This document shows positions 15,146 through 21,017 of a stretch of DNA of 21,017 bases, piece after piece; within the stretch, counting starts at the first letter, position 1; every line of letters begins with the position of its first letter. Under the pieces are notes generated by a model. It ran no database searches, was not told the DNA's origin, and saw nothing but the letters and a program-made list of their open reading frames with translations. The stretch covers positions 1 to 21,017 of the forward strand of contig JBKHBQ010000038.1 in assembly GCA_046542305.1 (NCBI GenBank), in the 5' to 3' direction. The translations under genes were made by a program, and so were the position numbers. The DNA is from JBKHBQ01 sp046542305 (GTDB lineage: Bacteria; Bacteroidota; Bacteroidia; Bacteroidales; 4484-276).

Positions 15146-18100
15146 TTAAAAATTAAAAATAACACCTAACCTGATCTGACGCGGAGTACTGAAGTTAAAG
15201 GGAGAATTCATTCTCAGCGCATACAAATCGCGGTATGCCTGCGGGTCGATAGAGGAATTGATGTTGCTCTGCCATTCGGGAGCATAAAGGTAACCGTCGT
15301 CATCCGGACTTCCTGTTGCAGAATACACATTGATAATATTCTGGGTATTCAACACATTGAGCACCTGAAAATATATATTCAGGTATCTATTAGATTTGGG
15401 ATCGCCCGAGATTTTAATATCCTTGTCAACCCTTCCATCGATCCTGAACTGCCACGGCAGGCGTGAGCCGTTGATGGTGCCTTCGAGGATTTGTCCGCTA
15501 CCGCCGGCATAAACGCCTACGATGTTTTCTGATCTGGTATAGGGCGTACCCGAACCACCGCTGAGGGTAAGGTTGGCACCGAAATTTTGCAGCCACTGGA
15601 TCGTCTTCACCTGATCGGTACCCTTGATCTGCCTGGTAGAAGTAGGTCCGTTGTAGTTTTTGCCTTCGCCAAAGCGGTAGTCAAGCACAATGTTGAAAGA
15701 GTGCCTTCTGTCCCAGTTCAGCGGGAAGATCTGCCTGAGATTGGGCAAACCTGCATTAACCAGGGCCGCGGCTGTAGTCGGGCTTGAACCGGTGCCTTCA
15801 GCAAACTGGAGGGTGTAGCTGATCCTTGCCCTTACATTATTGGTACGGCGAAGGTCGTATTCTGTCGTCAGACCTTTAACGGTGGCAAAGTCGAGGTTGC
15901 TGTAAGAATCGTAAAGGTTTGAACCACCTGTGTAAGCTCCGGTGTAGCGGAAGTACTGGATCTGATCGCGAATCTCACGATAGAAAGCCGAAATCTTCAG
16001 CGAAGAGGTGTTGCTGATCTTCTGCTGGAAACCCAATTCGTAGTCGATGGTTTTTTCCGGCTTCAGGTTTGGATTGTTGATGCTACCCTGCTGATCGATG
16101 AACAGGTAACTGGTAGGATCCATCCGCAATGCCGAAGTAGGCCGCTGGGTAAGAATATCATAGTGTGCAAAGAATAATGCTTCTTCCGAAATGGGGAAGG
16201 AGAACGAGATACGTGGCATTACGCTGATCTGCGGTTCGTAATCTTCGAACACATCAGCTGTAATGGTTCTTTGCTCCGGGTTGGTAAGGTAAGGTGTAAT
16301 ACCGTTACCTGCATCGAGAATGTTCGGATTGGTGATCACATCACCCGATGCATTGTACCATGTACTGCCTTCGCGGTAACCAAGGATTTCGGTAGGATTG
16401 TCCTTGTTATCAATATACACAACGGCTTCGTCGCTGATGCTGCCCGGATGGTTCACCGGCTGCCCGTTGATTGTATTCACTTCCTGTGCAGTATAGGCGG
16501 AGTAGAACAGGTAAGGATCCTTCAAAACCATCTGGTTGGCATCGAAACGGTCGACACGCACACCAATGTTGAAGATCAGGTCGTCGAAAGCAAATTTGTC
16601 CTGGATGTAACCAGCCACATAAATCGGTTCGAAGGCGCCAATATCCCTGGTGTTGAACATCTTTCTCTGTCCGTTGGGCAACAGGATTTCATCAGTCTTA
16701 TTGAAGAAGTCGTCGAATGCCGGCCTGTTGCTGTGTTTATTACCGTATGGATCAAATCCATAGTAACCTACATAGCTAATACCACTGTTCAGCAACTCAT
16801 CAGGGCTGAACATATCAACAGAAAGGCCGCCGTTAACTGATACACCTCTATGCAGCTTACCATCAGCATCGAAGTAATTGATGGTTTGTGTGTAAGGATC
16901 GTAGGAATCGATGTCGATCCAGTCGGTGCCCTGCAGATCGAGCCCCATGGCTTTACGAAGGTTGATGTCGAAAACGCGCTGGTCGGTGAAACTGTAGAGC
17001 CTGTCGTAATTTATGGTATCCTGGAATACGCCGTCGATGGTCACCAGATCCGGGTTGCTCTTATCAAGCTCGTTGATGTGGGTATTGGTGATCAATCGCA
17101 TCAGCGACCAAAGCTCCACAGGACCATATCCATAGTAACGGTTGGTACGCTGTTCGTACTGCAAACCAAATTCAATGGCATGATTGCCGATGTCGGCAGA
17201 TGCATTGGCGGTGATGCCTATCTGTGAGTTATCCGTCACGCTGTAGCCATTGTACTGGGTGCCTACGTTTTGCCACATCGAATATACAGGATCCGGAGAT
17301 TGTCCGTTGAGCAGACCACCGTAAAGGCGAAGCTGGTTGTAGTTCAGCCAGTATCCTGCGGTAGGATCATTACGCCAATCGCCTTTATCAGGATAAAAAT
17401 CGTAATACTGTTCGGTGTAGCGGGCTACCACAGGGTTAATATCATATGCTGTAAAATAATATCCTGTATCCTGGTAGGCATTCTGCACCCAACCTGTGTA
17501 AATGTGCCCGTTAATTGTATCCGTTCCCTGTTCGTATGATCTGCGCTTGTAAGTTTCGAATTTGCCAAGGTAACCATAGTTGAACAGGCGATCGCGATGT
17601 GTATCGTCTTCTACTTCCTGATAGAACTCGGTGTAGTCGGCCTGAATGGAATAGAATACGTTTTTGATCAGCGAATTGGATTCTTTTCCTACGGGAAAAC
17701 GCTGGGTGAAACGACCGAAAACACGCCAGGTATTATTCTTTACATGTGCATTGTTCTCCCAGTTGAACAGCGATCCGTAATAGTTGAACTGACGGTAATC
17801 CTGCAGGTTGAACGAACCACCCAGGGTAACGTTTACTGTCGGGGATGTTCTCAGGTCGAGCTTACCCGAAAGACTCACGTTGGTCGACCCGGTGTTGAGG
17901 GTCTGGTCGATGGTTTCAGTATCTCCTATTCTGGTGAACAAAGAGTTGTTGAACAAACCGTATCCTGTACCTGTGGGTCGTTGCGGCTCTTCCTTAAGGT
18001 AACCCAGGTAGTCATCCGTAATCTTCTGGATGGTTCCTGTGGCCGAAGGCCTGCCATCTTCCCTGTGCACTACGTCACCGGCGATAAAGTATCCGAGAAC

Positions 18101-18910
18101 AGCAGTTTTATTTCCGTTTTCTTTCTTCGATACCAGCGGCCCCTGAAGGTTAAGGCTTAAATAGTTGTAGCCGAAATCATCGAGGAACTGTGAAGTTCTG
18201 CCTTCAATACCGGCGCCGAATTCTCTCGAGGGGCCCTTGGTGGTAACGCTGATAATACCACCGGTAGCATCACCGTACTTGGCCGGTTGTCCACCGAGGA
18301 TAACCGATACCTGCTCGATGGCTGATTCCGGAAGGCTGCTTGAACCGAGTACGCGCATCCCATCGATATAGTAAACGGTACCATCACCACGCTGGCCACG
18401 AATACTGATATTGTCACCATCGGCATCCGAATACACACCGCCCACTGTGGTGGCGATGGAAGTTGCCGAACGGTTTGGCATCTTTTCTATTTCCTCCGAT
18501 GTAACGGTAGCCCCTGAGGTGGTTTTATCCTTCGAGATCAGTGGCACTTTGTATTCCACTACCTCAACGGTTTCAAGGGTTTCGGCTGACACCGAAAGTG
18601 CAATGTCCTCAAAAGTAATCTGATCGCCCTTTACAATTACACCTGCGATTTCTTTTGCCTGGTAACCTACAAAAGAGGCTCTCAAATTGTAAGTGCCTGG
18701 TGTAAGCGGCTTAATTACATACTTACCATCAAAATCCGTTGTTGTACCTGTCAACAGGTCACCTCCCGAATAAACGGCAACATTGGCAAAAGGAATCGGT
18801 TCCTTTGTGTCCTCGTCAGTGATTTTTCCCTGAAGTGAACCTGATTGTGAAAACACTAACAGGCTTGATGATAGTAAAATACCAATAGTTAAAAGTAAAT
18901 GTTTTAACAT
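15146..18910 (-). CDS. TonB-dependent receptor with CarboxypepD_reg domain
   Basis: Outer-membrane active transporter or TonB-driven channel, 1254 residues. A signal peptide (1-22, ending VFSQ) precedes a carboxypeptidase-regulatory-like beta-sandwich (about 25-105: GSLQGKITDEDTKEPIPFA, FDGKYVIKPLTPGTYNLRAS, FVGYQ). The plug follows (about 120-230: SGATVTSEEIEKMPNRS, ISIRGQRGDGTVYYIDGMRV, VILGGQPAKYGDATGGIISV), then a long 22-strand barrel ending IRLGVIFNF with the expected C-terminal Phe. It is the first gene of the operon, behind a candidate promoter. No SusD-like lipoprotein, glycosidase or sulfatase adjoins it; instead it is paired with the giant exported protein and the PorV-like barrel. 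The substrate is not predictable. It could function with the neighbour in export or surface assembly rather than uptake, but that is speculative. Confidence 0.95.
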   Translation of the reverse strand: MLKHLLLTIGILLSSSLLVFSQSGSLQGKITDEDTKEPIPFANVAVYSGGDLLTGTTTDFDGKYVIKPLTPGTYNLRASFVGYQAKEIAGVIVKGDQITFEDIALSVSAETLETVEVVEYKVPLISKDKTTSGATVTSEEIEKMPNRSATSIATTVGGVYSDADGDNISIRGQRGDGTVYYIDGMRVLGSSSLPESAIEQVSVILGGQPAKYGDATGGIISVTTKGPSREFGAGIEGRTSQFLDDFGYNYLSLNLQGPLVSKKENGNKTAVLGYFIAGDVVHREDGRPSATGTIQKITDDYLGYLKEEPQRPTGTGYGLFNNSLFTRIGDTETIDQTLNTGSTNVSLSGKLDLRTSPTVNVTLGGSFNLQDYRQFNYYGSLFNWENNAHVKNNTWRVFGRFTQRFPVGKESNSLIKNVFYSIQADYTEFYQEVEDDTHRDRLFNYGYLGKFETYKRRSYEQGTDTINGHIYTGWVQNAYQDTGYYFTAYDINPVVARYTEQYYDFYPDKGDWRNDPTAGYWLNYNQLRLYGGLLNGQSPDPVYSMWQNVGTQYNGYSVTDNSQIGITANASADIGNHAIEFGLQYEQRTNRYYGYGPVELWSLMRLITNTHINELDKSNPDLVTIDGVFQDTINYDRLYSFTDQRVFDINLRKAMGLDLQGTDWIDIDSYDPYTQTINYFDADGKLHRGVSVNGGLSVDMFSPDELLNSGISYVGYYGFDPYGNKHSNRPAFDDFFNKTDEILLPNGQRKMFNTRDIGAFEPIYVAGYIQDKFAFDDLIFNIGVRVDRFDANQMVLKDPYLFYSAYTAQEVNTINGQPVNHPGSISDEAVVYIDNKDNPTEILGYREGSTWYNASGDVITNPNILDAGNGITPYLTNPEQRTITADVFEDYEPQISVMPRISFSFPISEEALFFAHYDILTQRPTSALRMDPTSYLFIDQQGSINNPNLKPEKTIDYELGFQQKISNTSSLKISAFYREIRDQIQYFRYTGAYTGGSNLYDSYSNLDFATVKGLTTEYDLRRTNNVRARISYTLQFAEGTGSSPTTAAALVNAGLPNLRQIFPLNWDRRHSFNIVLDYRFGEGKNYNGPTSTRQIKGTDQVKTIQWLQNFGANLTLSGGSGTPYTRSENIVGVYAGGSGQILEGTINGSRLPWQFRIDGRVDKDIKISGDPKSNRYLNIYFQVLNVLNTQNIINVYSATGSPDDDGYLYAPEWQSNINSSIDPQAYRDLYALRMNSPFNFSTPRQIRLGVIFNF

Positions 18911-18954
18911 ACCATATAATTTTATGTTAGATTATACATTGTGCTAAAGGGCGG

Positions 18955-18987
18955 TAAAATTACTAATAAAAAAATGTATTCACCAAA
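18955..18987 (-). promoter_or_regulatory. Candidate promoter of the outer-membrane operon
   Basis: On the minus strand TTTG (18987-18984), a 21-nt spacer, then TAATTTTA (18962-18955), seven of eight positions of the Bacteroidota -7 consensus. The leader would be about 40 nt before the TonB receptor ATG. Confidence 0.55.
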
Positions 18988-19021
18988 CCTTTTTGCGCAT
19001 ACTCCCTATTTAAATTAACAC

Positions 19022-19567
19022 TCAATTAACATACTTTGCATTGAGGATTTCCGAGTAAATCACGGCTTTCCTCAGATCGAAATACTGCTGCTGCTTCACC
19101 TCGAAAGCATAAGTTGCATCCTCAACCGTATCTTCTTCCTGCAGCACCATTTCTTTCTCAAGTTGTTCAATTTTCTCTTCCAGCTTATCAGGCGATTCGT
19201 TTTTTTTATCATACCAGGGCGAATCTCCTGACATTTTTCTGTCGTAAAATTCCTGGTATCGATTGGCTTTATTTTCCTGATTCGACGGAATGGTCTCCAG
19301 CGATTGCGCTTCTTGCTCCGGATTATCCTCCAGGCTGCTCAGCTCGCCGCCAAGCAAAATTTCCTCCAGGGTCTTTTTAAAATCCGGCTGCGGCTGTTCT
19401 GTTTCGGAAACGTGCTCATAACTTTCGTCAGCAGCGGTGCCCTCCTGCTCTTTTTGTCGGGCTGCTGCTTTGCGCTGCTCTTCCTGCTTTTTCTTCTTTA
19501 CACTTTGCTGATAAAAAGAAAAGGCCAGCCAGCCGATTAGCAACAGAAAATATAGAAAATCATCCAT
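19022..19567 (-). CDS. Single-pass membrane protein with coiled coil, function unknown
   Basis: A 181-residue protein. The N-terminus is one hydrophobic helix (about 3-20, DFLYFLLLIGWLAFSFYQQ) followed directly by a basic, Lys/Gln-rich stretch (SVKKKKQEEQRKAAARQKE), which by the positive-inside rule anchors the remainder in the cytoplasm. A long acidic, disordered region follows, then a coiled coil (about 128-145, LEEKIEQLEKEMVLQEE) and a more conserved-looking end FDLRKAVIYSEILNAKYVN. Similar small proteins with this C-terminal FDLRKAVIYSEIL segment occur in other Bacteroidia to my recollection, without a known role. It lies between the LytTR regulator and the outer-membrane operon on the same strand, with its own candidate promoter. 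The conserved tail suggests a short peptide that docks onto a partner. Confidence 0.8.
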   Translation of the reverse strand: MDDFLYFLLLIGWLAFSFYQQSVKKKKQEEQRKAAARQKEQEGTAADESYEHVSETEQPQPDFKKTLEEILLGGELSSLEDNPEQEAQSLETIPSNQENKANRYQEFYDRKMSGDSPWYDKKNESPDKLEEKIEQLEKEMVLQEEDTVEDATYAFEVKQQQYFDLRKAVIYSEILNAKYVN

Positions 19568-19597
19568 CTTATTCTAAAAGAGTAAATTTTGAACTTG

Positions 19598-19628
19598 CTA
19601 AAGTAAATGAATACCTTCTACTTGTAAA
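19598..19628 (-). promoter_or_regulatory. Candidate promoter for the small membrane protein gene
   Basis: On the minus strand TTTA (19628-19625), a 19-nt spacer, then TACTTTAG (19605-19598); 3/4 and 7/8 matches to the Bacteroidota consensus. The leader would be about 25 nt. A perfect direct repeat lies immediately upstream. Confidence 0.4.
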
Positions 19629-19632
19629 GAAA

Positions 19633-19672
19633 AAATCAGTTATCGGTTTTTCGAAATCAGTTATCGGTTTTT
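19633..19672 (+). repeat. 19-bp perfect direct repeat, possible LytTR operator
   Basis: AAATCAGTTATCGGTTTTT occurs at 19633-19651 and 19654-19672, a period of 21 bp, or two helical turns. Each copy contains TCAGTTATC, matching seven of nine positions of the LytTR half-site consensus [TA][AC][CA]GTTN[AG][TG], and LytTR operators are direct repeats with a similar period. It lies just upstream of the candidate promoter of the small membrane gene and downstream of the LytTR gene. A third half-site, TCAGTTACA, lies at 19739-19747. The repeat is written here in the plus direction, opposite to transcription. Confidence 0.5.
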
Positions 19673-19804
19673 AATGTTTTGGCGCAAACCGGTTCAACGA
19701 TTTCTTTTTTAAAACCATATTTATTTACTGATTTTGTTTCAGTTACAAGGCTATGAATTAAATTTGATCTGTCTTTTTAAGTTAGAATCCTGATCTGTTT
19801 TCTC

Positions 19805-20560
19805 CTACAAATTATTGATGATCTCGATTATCATTTCCTTTTTCCGTCTGGAAACGGGCACTTCGCTGTCGTCGCTCATCACAATGTACCCGCCGTCGTG
19901 CTTCATAAAACCCTTGATGTACCTTGCATTAATAAGGTGAGATTTGTGGGGTCTGATAAAGCTGTGTCCTTTCAGCAGGCCCTCACTTTCTTTAAGCGTT
20001 TTACTTACAAGCAATTTGGTGCCATCGGTAAAGTGAAAGTTGGTGTAATAGTTGTCGGAGGCACACCTTATTATATCACTCACTTTGATGACGTGGATCT
20101 TTTCGGCCGTGGTGAGAATGATTTTCTGTGCTTCCTCGGTTTTTGACTTAATATTGTCGAGCAGCACATCAATGTTGCGGTTCATGCTCGACTTGCGCGC
20201 AACCTTCCGCTCTTCCACCTTTCTAACGGCCTCTACCAGCTCCTGAGGCACAATTGGCTTGAGCAGGTAATCCAAAGCACTGTATTTAATGGCTTTGATG
20301 GCATACTGATCGAAGGCGGTGGTGAAGATGATCTCGAAATCGATCTCCTCCAGCTCTTCCAGAAGTTTAAAACCACTGCCATCGGGCATCTGGATGTCAA
20401 GAAAAATCACATCCGGATTGCTCTTGCGGATTAGTTCCAGCCCTGCACGCATACCATCGGCTTCGCCCTGAATGATCACATTGGGGCAATATCGGCCGAG
20501 AAGTCCGGTAAGGGCAGCTCTCGACTTCTTTTCGTCTTCAATTATTACTGCTTTAACCAA
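19805..20560 (-). CDS. LytTR-family response regulator (TTG start)
   Basis: A 251-residue two-component transcription factor. The receiver domain (1-120) has the acidic pair in VIIEDE (5-10), the phosphoacceptor Asp55 in VIFLDIQMPDGSG, the Thr of IIFTTAFD and Lys101 in DYLLKPI. The LytTR DNA-binding domain (about 146-248) has IIRCASDNYYTNFHF, FIRPHKSHLINARYIKG and VPVSRRKK. No ATG lies between the upstream stop (TAA, 20578-20576) and the first receiver strand; the TTG at 20560-20558 places the first residue exactly where family members start. It follows the kinase gene by about 150 nt on the same strand. Its targets are unknown, but a LytTR-like direct repeat lies 130-170 nt beyond its stop. 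Confidence 0.93.
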   Translation of the reverse strand: MVKAVIIEDEKKSRAALTGLLGRYCPNVIIQGEADGMRAGLELIRKSNPDVIFLDIQMPDGSGFKLLEELEEIDFEIIFTTAFDQYAIKAIKYSALDYLLKPIVPQELVEAVRKVEERKVARKSSMNRNIDVLLDNIKSKTEEAQKIILTTAEKIHVIKVSDIIRCASDNYYTNFHFTDGTKLLVSKTLKESEGLLKGHSFIRPHKSHLINARYIKGFMKHDGGYIVMSDDSEVPVSRRKKEMIIEIINNL

Positions 20561-20711
20561 TTGTATTAACTCGTTTTAAAGGTCAAATATCAAAAAAATT
20601 TTTAACAGGCAGACAATTTTTCTGCGATGCGCATAATTTTTATTAGTTTTAAATAACCGGTGATTCAATAGCGGCACGCCTTTCAGTGCTGAGCTTCGGC
20701 ATGTGAAAAAA

Positions 20712-21017
20712 TCAGATTTCCTGGTACAGAATAACCAGTTCAACCCGGGTTCCGCAGGGTTCGCCATTTTCATCCTTCAAATCGATCACCTTTACAGAAA
20801 ACTTTTCGTTTGCGCTTTTGTTGAGGATTTGCAGCCTTTCACGGGTTATCATCATCCCGCGCGACTTTTTCTTCAACCCCGAACGGTTCCTGATTTCCTC
20901 CGCTTTCTTTCTCCCAATTCCATCGTCGGTGATCGTACAGAAAATTCTGGATCCGTTTTTCTGAAAGGAAATATCCACATGACCATTCGACTGTTTGTGA
21001 AGCAGTCCGTGAAGGAT
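20712..21017 (-). CDS. LytS/YehU-type sensor histidine kinase, C-terminal part (cut by window edge)
   Basis: Only the last 102 residues are present; the frame is open to the right edge. The visible part is the HATPase domain: the end of the N box (HGLLHKQSNGHVDISF), the G1 box TDDGIGRKKAEE, the G2-like segment SRGMMITRERLQILN, and a closing strand GTRVELVILYQEI. The G2 spacing and the HGL(x)3K N box are typical of the LytS/YehU (His_kinase) family that partners LytTR regulators. It lies immediately upstream of such a regulator, so the two are very likely cognate. Sensor domain and membrane topology are outside the window. Confidence 0.9.
   Translation of the reverse strand: MLHGLLHKQSNGHVDISFQKNGSRIFCTITDDGIGRKKAEEIRNRSGLKKKSRGMMITRERLQILNKSANEKFSVKVIDLKDENGEPCGTRVELVILYQEI

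Noticed and set aside
19633..19672. CRISPR array or mobile-element remnant
   Set aside because: There are only two copies with a 2-nt interval, and no spacers, cas genes or transposase nearby.
20576..20773. Small minus-strand open frame of 65 codons between kinase and regulator
   Set aside because: It overlaps the end of the kinase in another frame and has no recognisable motif or good start; the rest of the interval shows no clear gene.

Overview
This window looks like a chromosomal segment from a member of the Bacteroidota, probably class Bacteroidia. The evidence is a CarboxypepD_reg-TonB receptor of the SusC-like style, a PorV/PorQ-type outer-membrane barrel, a large secreted protein with a type IX secretion (T9SS)-like C-terminal region, a LytS/LytTR two-component pair, SecG preceded by a TPR-like protein, and promoters close to the Bacteroidota consensus (TTTG, 19-21 bp, TANNTTTG). 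No insertion sequence, phage gene, CRISPR array, rRNA or tRNA was recognised. Most genes are ordinary core genes.

Left part, plus strand (1-3131): the 3' portion of an EttA-type ABC-F translation factor, then a SatD-family protein with a C-terminal helix-turn-helix, then a polytopic DUF3307 membrane protein. A tandem palindromic repeat separates the last two genes, and the satD-like stop codon lies inside its first copy.

Middle part, minus strand (3244-9398): groES-groEL with a strong terminator; a tightly packed operon HIT protein - nadB - TPR-like acidic protein - secG, also ending in a strong terminator; and greA, with its own promoter and terminator. There is no CIRCE element upstream of groES, but there is an array of four TGTCA pentamers.

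Right part, minus strand (9522-21017): a partial LytS-type histidine kinase and its LytTR response regulator (which begins with TTG), a small single-pass membrane protein of unknown function, and then a three-gene outer-membrane operon: a TonB-dependent receptor (1254 aa), a very large exported protein (about 1485 aa) and a PorV/PorQ-like barrel (about 355 aa). This operon is the best candidate for an under-described system. It pairs a TonB-driven channel with a giant probable T9SS client and a paralogue of the T9SS shuttle PorV. Between the regulator and the small membrane gene lies a perfect 19-bp direct repeat with a 21-bp period, which resembles a LytTR operator and sits just upstream of a candidate promoter.
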